Below, one piece after another: positions 14,295 through 27,811 of a DNA stretch of 64,000 nt. Under the pieces are notes generated by a model. That model worked only from the letters and a program-made list of their open reading frames with translations. It was not told the origin of the DNA and ran no database searches. The position numbers and the translations under genes are program-made. The stretch is taken from positions 62,001 to 126,000 of the forward strand of contig CANTAL010000126.1 of NCBI GenBank assembly GCA_947650365.1, given 5' to 3'. Positions within the stretch are counted from its first letter, which is position 1. Each line of letters begins with the position of its first letter. The DNA is from Chamaelirium japonicum (taxonomy: Eukaryota; Streptophyta; Magnoliopsida; Liliales; Melanthiaceae).

Positions 14295-15789
14295 ATGGAT
14301 ACATTCGTGCGAATGAATTAGAATGGATCATATGAATGAGTAAGAATGGATCGTACGAATGAAATAGAATGGATTGTGCGAATGAATTAGAATGGATCGT
14401 ACGAATGAATTAGAATGGATCGTGTGAAAGAATTAGAATGGCGAATGAATTAGAATGGATACATTTGTGCGAATGAATTAGAATGGATCGTACGAATGAA
14501 TTAGAATGGATCGTATGAATAAATTAGAATGGATCGTACGAATGAATTAGAATGGATCGTGCGAATGAATTAGAATGGATCGTACGAATGAATTAGAATG
14601 GATCGTACGAATGAACTAGAATGGATACATTCGTGCGAAAGAATTAGAATGGATCGTACGAATGAATTAGAATGGATTGTACGAATGAATTAGAATGGAT
14701 CTTACGAATGAATTAGAATGGATCGTACGAATGAATTAGAATGGATCGTACGAATGAATTAGAATGGATCTTACGAATGAATTAGAATGGATCATACGAA
14801 TAAATTAGAATGGATCGTATGAATGATTTAGAATGGATACATTCGTGCGAATGAATTAGAATGGATCGGACGAATGAATTAGAATGGATCGTACGAATGA
14901 ATTAGAATGGATCAAATGAATGAATTAGAATGGTTACATTCATGCGAATGAATTAGAATGGATCGTATGAATGGATTAGAATGGATCATACGAATGGATT
15001 AGAATGGATACATTCGTGCGAATGAATTAGAATGGATCATACGAATGAGTAAGAATGGATCGTACGAATGAAATAGAATGGATTGTACGAATGAATTAGA
15101 ATGGATCGTGCGAATGAATTTGAATGGATCGTAAAAATGTATTAGAATGGATCGTGCTAATGAATTAGAATTGATCATACGAATGAAATAGAATGGATTG
15201 TACGAATGATTTAGAATGGATCGTACGAATGAATTAGAATGGATCGTACGAATGATTTAGAATGGATACATTTGTGCGAATGAATTAGAATGGATCGTAC
15301 CAATGAGTAAGAATGGATCGTACGAATGAAATAGAATGGATTGTGCGAATGAATTAGAATGGATCGTACGAATGAATTAGAATGGATCGTGTGAAAGAAT
15401 TAGAATGGATTGTATGAATGACTTAGAATAGATCGTATGAATGAATTAGAATGGATCGTATGAATGAATTAGAATGGATCGTACGAATGAATTAGAATGG
15501 ATACATTCGTGCGAATGAATTAGAATGCATACATTCGTGCGAAAGAATTAGAATAGATCGTATGAATGAATTAGAATGGATCCTATGAATGAATTAGAAT
15601 GGATCGTGTGAATGAATTAGAATGGATCGTACGAATGAATTAGAATGGATCGTGCTAATGAATTAGAATTGATCGAACGAATGAATTAGCATGGATCGTG
15701 CTAATGAATTAGAATAGAACATACAAATGAATTAGAATGGATCGTGTGAAAGAATTAGAATGGATTGTATGAATGAATTAGAATGAATT
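14295..15789 (-). repeat. Satellite block, - orientation
   Basis: About 63 monomers between J2 and J3. It shares the truncated GAATGGCGAATG monomer near 14438 with 5413, 46217, 54904 and 63957. Confidence 0.95.
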
Positions 15790-16238
15790 CGTACGATCCA
15801 TTCGAATTCATTCGCACGATCCATTCTAATTCATTCATACAATCCATTCTAATTCATTCATACAATCCATTCTAATTTTTCACACGATCCATTCTAATTC
15901 ATTCGTAGGATCCATTCTAATTCATTCGTACAATCTATTCTATTTCATTCGTACGATCCATTCTTACTCATTCGTATGATCCATTCTAATTCATTTGGAC
16001 GAATGTATCCATTCTAATTTATTTGTACGATTCATTCTAATTAATTCGTACGATCCATTCTAATTTATTCGTACGATCCATTCTAATTCATTCGTCCGAT
16101 CCATTCTAATTCATTCGCACGAATGTATCCATTCTAATTCATTCGTAGGATCCATTCTAATTCATTCGTACGATCCATTCTAATTCATTCGTAAGATCCA
16201 TTCTAATTCATTCATACAATCCATTCTAATTCATTCGT
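15790..16238 (+). repeat. Satellite block, + orientation
   Basis: About 19 monomers from J3 to the centre of the 40-bp palindrome. Confidence 0.95.
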
Positions 16239-16258
16239 ACGAATGAATTAGAATGGAT
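16219..16258. repeat. 40-bp perfect palindrome
   Basis: Centred on CGTACG, with arms running through CATTCTAATT and its complement to ATCC/GGAT. It forms a unique + to - switch. Confidence 0.95.
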
Positions 16259-17206
16259 ACATTCGTGCGAATGAATTAGACTTGATCGTGCGAATGAATT
16301 AGAATGGATCGTACGAATAAATTAGAATGGATCGTACGAATTAATTAGAATGGATCGTTCAAATAAATTAGAATGGATCGTGCGAATCAATTAGACTTGA
16401 TCGTGCGAATGAATAAGAATAGATCATACGAATGAATTAGAATGGATCGTACGAATTAATTAGAATGGATACATTCGTGCGAATGAATTAGAATGGATTG
16501 TATAAATGAATTAGAATGGATCGTACGAATGAATTAGAATGGATCATACGAATTAATTAGAATGGATCGTACGAATGAATTAGAATGGATCGTACGAATG
16601 AATTAGAATGGATCGTACGAATGAATGAGAATGGATCGTGCGAATGAATTAGAATGGATCGAACGAATGAATTAGAATGGATACATTTGTGCGAATGAAT
16701 TAGAATGGATCGTACGAATGAATTAGAATGGATCGTATGAATGAATTAGAATGGATCGTACAAATGAATTAGAATGGATCATGCTAATCAATTAGAATGG
16801 ATCGTACGAATGAATTAGAATGGATCGTGTGAAAGAATTAGAATGGATCGTACGAATAAATTAGAATGGATCGTGCGAATGTATTAGAATGGATCGTACG
16901 AATGAATTAGAATGGATACATTTGTGCGAATGAATTAGAATGGATCGTACGAATGAATTAGAATGGATCGTATGAATGAATTAGAACAGATCGTACGAAT
17001 GAATTAGAATGGATCGTGCGAATGAATTAGAATGGATCGTACGAATGAATTAGAATGGATCGTACGAATGAACTAGAATGGATACATTCGTGCGAATGAA
17101 TTAGAATGGATCGTACGAATGAATTAGAATGGATCGTACGAATGAACTTGAATGGATACATTCGTGCGAATGAATTAGAATGGATCGTACGAATGAATTA
17201 GAATCG
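16239..17206 (-). repeat. Satellite block, - orientation
   Basis: About 41 monomers. It ends at GAATCGATCGTACGATCC, a switch related to J8. Confidence 0.95.
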
Positions 17207-18723
17207 ATCGTACGATCCATTCTAATTCATTCGCTCGAATGTATCCATTCTAATCCATTCGTATGATCCATTCTAATCCATTCGTACGATCCATTCAAAT
17301 TCATTCGCATGAATGTAACCATTCTAATTCATTCATTTGATCCATTCTAATTCATTCGTACGATCCATTCTAATTCATTCGTCCGATCCATTCTAATTCA
17401 TTCGCACGAATGTATCCATTTTAAACCATTCATACGATCCATTCTTATTTATTCATACGATCCATTCTAATTCATTCGTAAGATCCATTCTAATTCATTC
17501 GTACGATCCATTCTAATTCATTCGTACGATCTATTCTAATTCATTCGTAAGATCCATTCTAATTCATTCGTACGATCCATTCTAATTCATTCGTACTATC
17601 CTTTCTAATTCATTCGCACGAATGTATCCATTCTAGTTCATTCGTACGATCCATTCTAATTCATTCGTACGATCCATTCTAATTCATTCGCATGATCCAT
17701 TCTAATTCATTCATACGATCCATTCTAATTCATTCATACGATCCATTCTAATTCATTCGTACGATCCATTCTAATTCATTCGCACAAATGTATCCATTCT
17801 AATTCATTCGTACGATCCATTCTAATTCATTCGCACGATCCATTCTAATTCTTTCACACGATCCATTCTAATTCATTCGTACGATCCATTCTAATTCATT
17901 CGCACGATCCATTCTAATTCATTCGTACGATCCATTCTAATTCATTCGCACGATCCATTCTAATTCATTCGTACGATCCATTCTAATTCTTTCACACGAT
18001 ATATTCTAATTCATTCGTACGATCCATTCTAATTCATTCGCACGATCCATTCTAATTCATTCGTACGATCCATTCTAATTCATTCATACGATCCATTCTA
18101 TTTCATTCGTACGATCCATTCTAATTCATTCGCACAAATGTATCCATTCTAATTCATTCGTACGATCCATTCTAATTCATTCGCACGATCCATTCTAATT
18201 CATTCGTACGATCCATTCTAATTCATTCGCACGATCTGTTCTTATTCATTCGCACAATCCATTCTAATTCATTCGCACGAATGTATCCATTCTAATTCAT
18301 TCGTACGATCAATTCTAATTCATTCGTACGATCCATTCTAATTCATTCGTATGATCCATTCTAATTAATTCGTATGATCCATTCTAATTCATTCGTACGA
18401 TCCATTCTAATTCATTCATACAATCCATTCTAATTCATTCGTACGATCCATTCTAATTCACTCATACGATCCATTCTAATACATTCATACGATCCATTCT
18501 AATTCATTTGCATGAATATATCCATTCTAATTCATTCGTACGATCCATTCTAATTCCTTCGTACGATCCATTCTAATTCATTCGTACGATCTATTCTAAT
18601 TCATTCATACGATCCATTCTAATTCATTCGTACGATCCATTCTAATTCCTTCGTACGATCCATTCTAATTTATTCGTACGATCCATTCTAATTCATTCGT
18701 ACAATCTATTCTAATTCATTCGT
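17207..18723 (+). repeat. Satellite block, + orientation
   Basis: About 64 monomers ending at J4. From 17461 it belongs to the 3-kb duplicated segment. Confidence 0.95.
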
Positions 18724-20449
18724 ACGAATGGATACATTCGTGTGAATGAATTAGAATGGATCGTACGAATGAGTAAGAATGGATCGTACGAATTAAATAG
18801 AATGGATTGCACGAATGAATTAGAATGGATCGTACGAATGAATTAGACTGGATCGTGTGAAAGAATTAGAATGGATTGTATGAATGAATTAGAATGGATC
18901 GTAAGAATGAATTAGAATGGATCGTACGAAGGAATTAGAATGGATTGTACGAATGAATTAGAATGGATCGTATGAATGAATTATAATAGATCGTATGAAT
19001 GAATTAGAATGGAACGTACGAAGGAATTAGAATGGATCGTACGAATGAATTAGAATGGATATATTCATGCAAATGAAGTAGAATGGATCGTATGAATGTA
19101 TTAGAATGGATCGTATGAGTGAATTAGAATGGATCGTACGAATGAATTAGAATGGATACATTCGTGTGAATGAATTAGAATGAATCGTATGAATGAATTA
19201 GAATAGATTTTGTGAATGAATTAGAACTGATCGTACGAATGAATTAGAATGGATACATTCGTGCGAATGAATTAGAATGGATTGTATGAATGAATTAGAA
19301 TGGATCGTACGAATGAATTAGAATGGATCGTATGAGTGAATTAGAATGGATACGAAGGAATTAGAATGGATCGTACGAAGGAATTAGAATGGATCATACG
19401 AATGAAATAGAATGGATCGTACGAAGGAATTAGAATGGATCATACGAAGGAATTAGAATGGATATATTCATCCAAATGAATTAGAATGGATCGTATGAAT
19501 GAATTAGAATGGATCGTATGAGTGAATTAGAATGGATAGTACGAATGAAGTAGAATGGATCGTATGAATGAATTAGAATGGATACATTCGTGCGAATGAA
19601 TTAGAATGGATCGTATGAATGAATTAGAATAGATTGTGCGAATGAATTAGAATTGATCGTACGAATGTATTAGAATGGATACATTCGTGCGAATAAATTA
19701 GAATGGATTGTATGAATGAATTAGAATGGATCGTACGAATGAATTAGAATGGATCGTACGAATGAATTAGAATAGATTGCGCGAATGAATTAGAATGGAT
19801 CGTACGAATGAACTTGAATGGATCGTACGAAGGAATTAGAATGGATCGTACGAATGAATTAGAATGGATCGTACGAATGAATTAGAATGGATCGTACGAA
19901 GGAATTAGAATGGATCGTACGAATGAATTAGAATGGATCGTACGAATGAATTAGAATGAACTAGAATGGATCGTACGAATGAATTAGAATAGATCCTAGG
20001 AATGAATTAGAATGGATCGTGCAAATGAATTAGAATGGATACATTCATGCGAATGAATTAGAATGGATCGTGCGAATGAATTAGAATGGATCGTACGAAT
20101 GAATTAGAATTGATATATTTGAACGAATAAATTAGAATGGATCATACGAATAAATTAGAATGGATCGTACGAATGAATTAGAATGGATAGTGCGAATGAA
20201 TTAGAATCGATCGTACGAATGAATTAGAATGGATCGTACGAATAAATTAGAATGGATCATACGAATGAGTAAGAATGGATCGTACGAATGAATTAGAATG
20301 GATCGTACGAATGAATTAGAATGGATCGTACGAATAAATTAGAATGGATACATTCGTCCGAATGAATTAGAATGGATCATACGAATGAGTAAGAATGGAT
20401 CGTACGAATGAAATAGAATAGATTGTACGAATGAATTAGAATGGATCCT
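17461..20449. repeat. 3-kb segment, first copy (partner 22081-25120)
   Basis: Shares private variants with the second copy: CTATCCTTT (17596 and 22285), GATCTGTTCTTATTC (18233 and 22922), the J4 junction (18721 and 23364) and GATTTTGTGAATG (19207 and 23873). The offset moves between 4620 and 4689 in 23-bp steps. The last shared bases are ATGGATCCT, ending at a strand switch. Confidence 0.85.
18724..20449 (-). repeat. Satellite block, - orientation
   Basis: About 73 monomers from J4 to a unique switch, ATGGATCCTAGTACGATCC, where the 3-kb similarity also stops. Confidence 0.95.
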
Positions 20450-20677
20450 AGTACGATCCATTCTAATTCATTCGTACGATCCATTCTAATTCATTCGTAC
20501 GATCCATTCTAATTCATTCATAAAATCCATTCTAATTCTTTCACATGATCCATTCTAATTCATTCGTACGATCCATTCTAATTCATTCGTGCAATCTATT
20601 CTATTTCATTCGTACGATCCATTCTTACTTATTCGTACGATCCATTCTAATTCATTCACACGAATGTATCCATTCGT
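20450..20677 (+). repeat. Satellite block, + orientation
   Basis: About 10 monomers ending at the unique switch TATCCATTCGTACGAATG. Confidence 0.93.
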
Positions 20678-20972
20678 ACGAATGAATTAGAATAGATTAT
20701 ACAAATGAATTAGAATGGATCGTACGAATGAATTAGAATGGATCATACGAAGGAATTAGAATAGATCGTACGAATGAATTAGAATGGATCGTACGAATGA
20801 ATTAGAATAGATCGTACGAATGAATTAGAATGGATCGTACGAAGGAATTAGAATGGATCGTACGAATGAATTAGAATGGTTCGTGTGAAAGAATTAGAAT
20901 GGATTGTATGAATGAATTAGAATAGATCGTTTGAATGAATTAGAATGGATCGTACGAATGAATTAGAATGTA
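20678..20972 (-). repeat. Satellite block, - orientation
   Basis: About 13 monomers ending at the 16-bp-arm inverted repeat. Confidence 0.93.
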
Positions 20973-20990
20973 TCCATTCTAATTCATTCG
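20955..20990. repeat. Inverted repeat, 16-bp arms, 4-base spacer
   Basis: The left arm CGAATGAATTAGAATG and its complement flank TATC. This is a - to + switch found only here. Confidence 0.95.
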
Positions 20991-22030
20991 CACGATCCAT
21001 TCTAATTTATTCGTACGATCCATTCTAATTCATTCATACGATCCATTCTAATTCATTCGTACGATCCATTCTAATTCATTCGCACAAATGTATCCATTCT
21101 AATTCATTCGTATGATCCATTCTAATTCATTCGCACGATCCATTCTAATTCATTCCTACAATCCATTCTAATTCTTTCACACGATCCATTCTAATTCATT
21201 CGTAAGATCCATTCTAATTCATTCGTACAATCTATTCTATTTCATTCGTACGATCCATTCTTACTCATTCGTATGATCCAATCTAATTCATTCGGACGAA
21301 TGTATCCATTCTAATTTATTAGTACGATCCATTCTAATTCATTCGTACGATCCATTCTAATTCATTCGTATGATCCATTCTAATTCATTCGTCCGTTCCA
21401 TTCTAATTCATTCGCACGAATGTATCCATTCTAATTCATTCGTACGATCCATTCTAATTCATTCGTACGATCCATTCTAATTCATTCGTAAGATCCATTC
21501 TAATTCATTCGTATGATCCATTCTAATTCATTCGTACGATCCATTCTAATTCATTCGCACGAATGTATCCATTCTAGTTCATTCGTACGATCCATTCTAA
21601 TTCATTCGTACGATCCATTCTAATTCATTCGCACGATCCATTCTAATTCATTCGTACGATCCATTCTAATTCATTCATACGATCCATTCTAATTCATTCG
21701 TACAATCCATTCTAATTCATTCGCACAAATGTATCCATTCTAATTCATTCGTACGATCCATTCTAATTCATTCGTACGATCCATTCTAATTCATTCGCAC
21801 GAATATATCCATTCTAATTCATTCGTACGATCCATTCTAATTCATTCGTACGATATATTCTAATTAATTCGTACGATCCATTCTAATTCATTCGTATGAT
21901 TCATTCTAATTCATTCGTACGATCCATTCTTACTCATTCATACGATCCATTCTAATTCCTTTGTACGATCCATTCTAATTCATTCGCACGATCCATTCTA
22001 ATTCTTTCAGACAATCCATTCTAATTCTTT
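20973..22030 (+). repeat. Satellite block, + orientation
   Basis: About 45 monomers. It resembles the run around 47226-47498 and 25841-26300 in order of long monomers. Confidence 0.93.
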
Positions 22031-22080
22031 CGTGCGAATGAATTAGAATGGATACCTTTGTGCATATGAATTAGAATGGA
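22031..22080 (-). repeat. Two-monomer inverted block
   Basis: A GTGCGAATG monomer and an ATACCTTTGTGCATATG variant, the latter typical of '-' blocks near 3630 and 42880. It lies between CTTTCGTGCG and J13. Confidence 0.93.
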
Positions 22081-22095
22081 TCCATTCTAATTCAT
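22066..22095. repeat. 30-bp perfect palindrome at J13
   Basis: Centred on GGATCC at the end of a two-monomer '-' block. It also marks the left edge of the 3-kb second copy. Confidence 0.95.
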
Positions 22096-23366
22096 TCGTA
22101 AGATCCATTCTAATTCATTCGTACGATCCATTCTAATTCATTCGTACGATCCATTCTAATTGATTCGTAAGATCCATTCTAATTCATTCGTACGATCCAT
22201 TCTAATTCATTCGTACGATCCATTCTAATTGATTCGTAAGATCCATTCTAATTCATTCGTACGATCCATTCTAATTCATTCGTACTATCCTTTCTAATTC
22301 ATTCGCACGAATGTATCCATTCTAGTTCATTCGTACGATCCATTCTAATTCATTCGTACGATCCATTCTAATTCATTCGCACGATCCATTCTAATTCATT
22401 CATACGATCCATTCTAATTCATTCGTACGATCCATTCTAATTCATTCGCACAAATGTATCCATTCTAATTCATTCGTACGATCCATTCTAATTCATTCGC
22501 ACGATCCATTCTAATTCATTCGTACGATCCATTCTAATTCTTTCTCACGATCCATTCTAATTCATTCGTACTATCCATTCTAATTCATTCGCACGATCCA
22601 TTCTAATTCATTCGTACGATCCATTCTAATTCATTCGCACGATCCATTCTAATTCATTCGTACGATCCATTCTAATTCTTTCACACGATATATTCTAATT
22701 CATTCGTACGATCCATTCGAATTCATTCGCACGATCCATTCTAATTCATTCGTACGATCCATTCTAATTCATTCATACGATCCATTCTATTTCATTCGTA
22801 CGATCCATTCTAATTCATTCGCACAAATGTATCCATTCTAATTCATTCGTACGATCCATTCTAATTCATTCGCACGATCCATTCTAATTCATTCGTACGA
22901 TCCATTCTAATTCATTCGCACGATCTGTTCTTATTCATTCGCACAATCCATTCTAATTCATTCGCACGAATGTATCCATTCTAATTCATTCGTACGATCA
23001 ATTCTAATTCATTCGTACGATCCATTCTAATTCATTCGTATGATCCATTCTAATTAATTCGTATGATCCATTCTAATTCATTCGTACGATCCATTCTAAT
23101 TCATTCATACAATCCATTCTAATTCATTCGTACGATCCATTCTAATTCACTCATACGATCCATTCTAATACATTCATACGATCCATTCTAATTCATTTGC
23201 ACGAATATATCCATTCTAATTCATTCGTACGATCCATTCTAATTCCTTCGTACGATCCATTCTAATTCATTCGTACGATCTATTCTAATTTATTCGTACG
23301 ATCCATTCTAATTCATTCGTATGATCCATTCTAATTCATTCGTACAATCTATTCTAATTCATTCGT
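22081..23366 (+). repeat. Satellite block, + orientation
   Basis: About 54 monomers between J13 and J4. It is the left half of the second 3-kb copy. Confidence 0.95.
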
Positions 23367-24698
23367 ACGAATGGATACATTCGTGTGAATGAATTAGAAT
23401 GGATCGTACGAATGAGTAAGAATGGATCGTACGAATGAAATAGAATGGATTGCACGAATGAATTAGAATGGATCGTACGAATGAATTAGAATGGATCGTG
23501 TGAAAGAATTAGAATGGATTGTATGAATGAATTAGAATGGATCGTACGAATGAATTAGAATGGATCGTACGAAAGAATTAGAATGGATCGTACGAATGAA
23601 TTAGAATGGATCGTACGAATGAATTAGAATAGATCGTACGAATAAATTAGAATGGATCGTACGAAGGAATTAGAATGGATCGTACGAATGAATTAGAATG
23701 GATATATTCGTGCAAATGAATTAGAATGGATCGTATGAATGTATTAGAATGGATCGTATGAGTGAATTAGAATGGATCGTACGAATGAATTAGAATGGAT
23801 CGTATGAATGAATTAGAATGGATACATTCGTGTGAATGAATTAGAATGGATCGTATGAATGAATTAGAATAGATTTTGTGAATGAATTAGAACTGATCGT
23901 ACGAATGAATTAGAATGGATACATTCGTGCGAATGAATTAGAATGGATTGTATGAATGAATTAGAATGGATCGTACGAATGAATTAGAATGGATCGTATG
24001 AGTGAATTAGAATGGATACGAAGGAATTAGAATGGATCGTACGAAGGAATTAGAATGGATCATACGAATGAATAAGAATGGATCGTACGAAGGAATTAGA
24101 ATGGATCGTACGAAGGAATTAGAATGGATCGTACGAAGGAATTAGAATGGATCGTACGAATGAATTAGAATGGATATATTCGTGCAAATGAATTAGAATG
24201 GATTGTATGAATGAATTAGAATGGATCGTATGAGTGAATTAGAATGGATAGTACGAATAAAGTAGAATGGATCGTATGAATGAATTAGAATGGATACATT
24301 CGTGCGAATGAATTAGAATGGATCGTATGAATGAATTAGAATAGATTATGCGAATGAATTAGAATGGATCGTACGAATGAATTAGATTGATACATTTGTG
24401 CGAAGAAATTAGAATGGATTGTATGAATGAATTAGAATGGATCGTACGAATGAATTAGAATGGATCGTACGAATGAATTAGAATAAATTGTGCGAATGAA
24501 TTAGAATGGATCGTACGAATGAATTAGAATGGATCGTACGAAGGAATTAGAATGGATCGTACGAATGAATTAGAATGGATCGTACGAATGAATTAGAATG
24601 GATCATACGAATGAATTAGAATGGATCGTACGATTGAATTAGAATGGATCATACGAATGAGTAAGAAGGGATCGTATGAATGAATTAGATTGGATCGT
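23367..24698 (-). repeat. Satellite block, - orientation
   Basis: About 56 monomers from J4. It contains GGAATTAG and GAGTGAATTAG variants shared with 19050-19550. Confidence 0.95.
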
Positions 24699-24720
24699 AC
24701 GATCCATTCTAATTCATTAG
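24699..24720 (+). repeat. Single inverted monomer
   Basis: One '+' monomer inside a '-' region. The left edge is the 16-bp palindrome TGGATCGTACGATCCA; the right edge is CATTAGCATGGATCG. It is absent from the paired copy near 20000. Confidence 0.9.
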
Positions 24721-25240
24721 CATGGATCGTGCTAATGAATTAGAATGGAATATACGAATGAATTAGAATGGATCTTAGAATGGATCGTACGAATGAATTA
24801 GAATGGATCGTACGAATGAATTAGAATAGATCATAGGAATGAATTAGAATGGATCGTGCAAATGAATTAGAATGGATACATTCGTGCGAATGAATTAGAA
24901 TGGATCGTGCGAATGAATTAGAATGGATCGTACGAATGAATTAGAATGGATCATACGAATGAATTAGAATGGATCGTATCAATGAATTAGAATGGATCGT
25001 ACGAATAAATTAGAATGGATACATTCGTCCGAATGAATTAGAATGGATCATACGAATGAGTAAGAATGGATCGTACGAATGAAATAGAATAGATTGTACG
25101 AATGAATTAGAATGGATCCTACGAATGAATTAGAATGGATCGTGTGAAAGAATTAGAATGGATTGTATGAATGAATTAGAATGAATCATATGAATGAATT
25201 AGAATGGATAGTGCGAATGAATTCGAATGGATCGTACGAA
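24721..25240 (-). repeat. Satellite block, - orientation
   Basis: About 22 monomers ending at J1 (variant GTACGAATTTATTC). Confidence 0.95.
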
Positions 25241-27811
25241 TTTATTCTAATTCATTCATACAATCCATTCTAATTCTTTCCCACGATCCATTCTAATTCA
25301 TTCGTACGTTCCATTCTAATTCATTAGCACGATCCATGCCAATTCTTTCGCACGAATGTATCCATTCTAATTCATTCGCACGAATGTATCCATTCTAATT
25401 CACTCGTACGATCCATTCTAATTCATTCGTATGATCCATTCTAATTCATTCATACGATCCATTCTAATTCATTCATACGATCTATTCTAATTCATTCATA
25501 CAATCCATTCTAATTCTTTCTCATGATCCATTCTAATTCATTCGTACGATCCATTCTAATTCATTCGCACAATCCATTCTATTTCATTCGTACGATCCAT
25601 TCTTACTTGTTGGTACGATCCATTCTAATTCATTCGTACGATCCATTCTAATACATTCGCACAATCCATTCTATTTCATTCGTACGATCCATTCTTACTC
25701 ATTGATACGATCCATTCTAATTTATTCGCACGAATGTATCCATTCTAATTCATTCGTACGAATCCTTTCTAATTCATTCGTACAATCTATTCTATTTCAT
25801 TCGTACGATCCATTCTTACTCATTCGTATGATCTATTCTAATTCATTCGGACGAATGTATCCATTCTAATTTATTCGTACGATCCATTCTAATTCATTCG
25901 TACGATCCATTCTAATTCATTCGTCCGATCCATTCTAATTCATTCGCACGAATGTATCCATTCTAATATTTTCGTACGATCCATTCTAATTCATTCGTAC
26001 GATCCATTCTAATTCATTCGTAAGATCCATTCTAATTCATTTGTACGATCCATTCTAATTCATTCGTACGATCCATTCTAATACATTCGCACGAATGTAT
26101 CCACTCTAGTTCATTCGTACGATCCATTCTAATTCATTCGTACGATCCATTCTAATTCATTCGCACGATCCATTCTAATTCATTCGTACGATCCATTCTA
26201 ATTCATTCATACGATCCATTCTAATTCATTCGTACAATCCATTCTAATTCATTTGCACAAATGTATCCATTCTAATTCATTCGTACGATCCATTCTAATT
26301 CATTCGCACGATCCATTCTAATTCTTTCACACGATCCATTCTAATTCATTCGTACGATCCATTCTAATTCATTCGCACGATCCATTCTAATTCATTCGCA
26401 CGAATATATCCATTGTAGTTCATTCGTACGATCCATTCTAATTCATTCGTACGATCCATTCTAATTCATTCGCACGATCCATTCTAATTCATTCGTACGA
26501 TCCATTCTAATTCATTCATACGATCCATTCTAATTCATTCGTACGATCCATTCTAATTCATTCGTACAAATGTATCCATTCTAATTCATTCGTATGATCC
26601 ATTCTAATTCATTCGCACGATCCCTTCTAATTCATTCGTACGATCCATTCTAATTCATTCGCACGATCTGTTCTTATTCATTCGCACAATCCATTCTAAT
26701 TCATTCGCACGAATGTATCCATTCTAATTCATTCGTACGATCCATTCTAATTCATTCGTATGATCCATTCTAATTCATTCGTACGATCCATTCTAATTCA
26801 TTCATACAATCCATTCTAATTCATTCGCACGAATGTATCCATTCTAATTAATTCGTACGATCCATTCTAATTCATTCGTATGATCTATTCTTATTTATTC
26901 GCACGATCCAGTTTAATTGATTCGCACGATCCATTCTAATTCATTCGCACGAATGTATCCATTCTAATTCATTCGTACGATCCATTCTAATTCATTAATA
27001 TGATCCATTCTAATTCATTCGTACGATCCATTCTAATTCATATGCACAAAGGTATCCATTCTAATCCATTCGTAGGATCCATTCTAATCCATTCGTACGA
27101 TCCATTCTAATTCATTCGTATGATCCATTCTAATCCATTCGTAGGATCCATTCTAATCCATTCTTACGATCCATTCTAATTCATTCGTACGATCCATTCT
27201 AATTCATATGCACAAAGGTATCCATTCTAATCCATTCATTGGATCCATTCTAATCCATTCGTACGATCCATTCTAATTCATTCGTACGATCCATTCTAAT
27301 TCATTCGCTCGAATGTATCCATTCTAATCCATTCGTACGATCCATTCTAATTCATTCGCATGAATGTAATCATTCTAATTCATTCATTTGATCCATTCTA
27401 ATTCATTCATACGATCCATTCTAATTCATTCGCCCGATCCATTCTAATTCATTCGCACGAATGTATCTATTCTAATTCATTCGTACGATCCATTCTAATT
27501 CATTAATATGATCAATTCTAATTCATTCGTATGATCCATTCTAATTCATTCGTACGATCCATTCTAATTCATTCGTAAGATCCATTCTAATTCATTCGTA
27601 CGATCCATTCTAATTCATTCGTACGATCCATTCTAATTCATTCGCACGAATGTATCCATTCTAGTTCATTCGTACGATCCATTCTAATTCATTCGTACGA
27701 TCCATTCTAATTCATTAATATAATCCATTCTAATTCATTCGTACGATCCATTCTAATTCATATGCACAAAGGTATCCATTCTAATTCATTCGTATGATCC
27801 ATTCTAATTCA
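25241..27811 (+). repeat. Satellite block, + orientation, the longest
   Basis: About 108 monomers between J1 and J6. Several internal repeats of 200-700 bp are evident, such as the two CATATGCACAAAGGTATCC runs near 27040 and 27205. Confidence 0.95.

Larger units (their letters stand above)
1..14483. repeat. Large higher-order segment, copy A
   Basis: The first copy of a segment that recurs at the right end of the window. Landmarks and their partners are the CCAATCTAG variant (61 and 49623), the AATGTAACC variant (551 and 50068), an inverted monomer (1325 and 50842) and junctions J7, J5, J6, J8, J9, J3, J10, J11, J12, J1, J4, J1 and J2 in the same order. The end given is only where the partner copy leaves the window. 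Confidence 0.92.
22081..25120. repeat. 3-kb segment, second copy (partner 17461-20449)
   Basis: Begins exactly at the J13 strand switch. Near its start it has three additional monomers (69 bp) relative to the first copy, with a CTAATTGATTCGTAAG variant duplicated. It also carries one isolated '+' monomer near 24699 that the first copy lacks. Confidence 0.85.
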
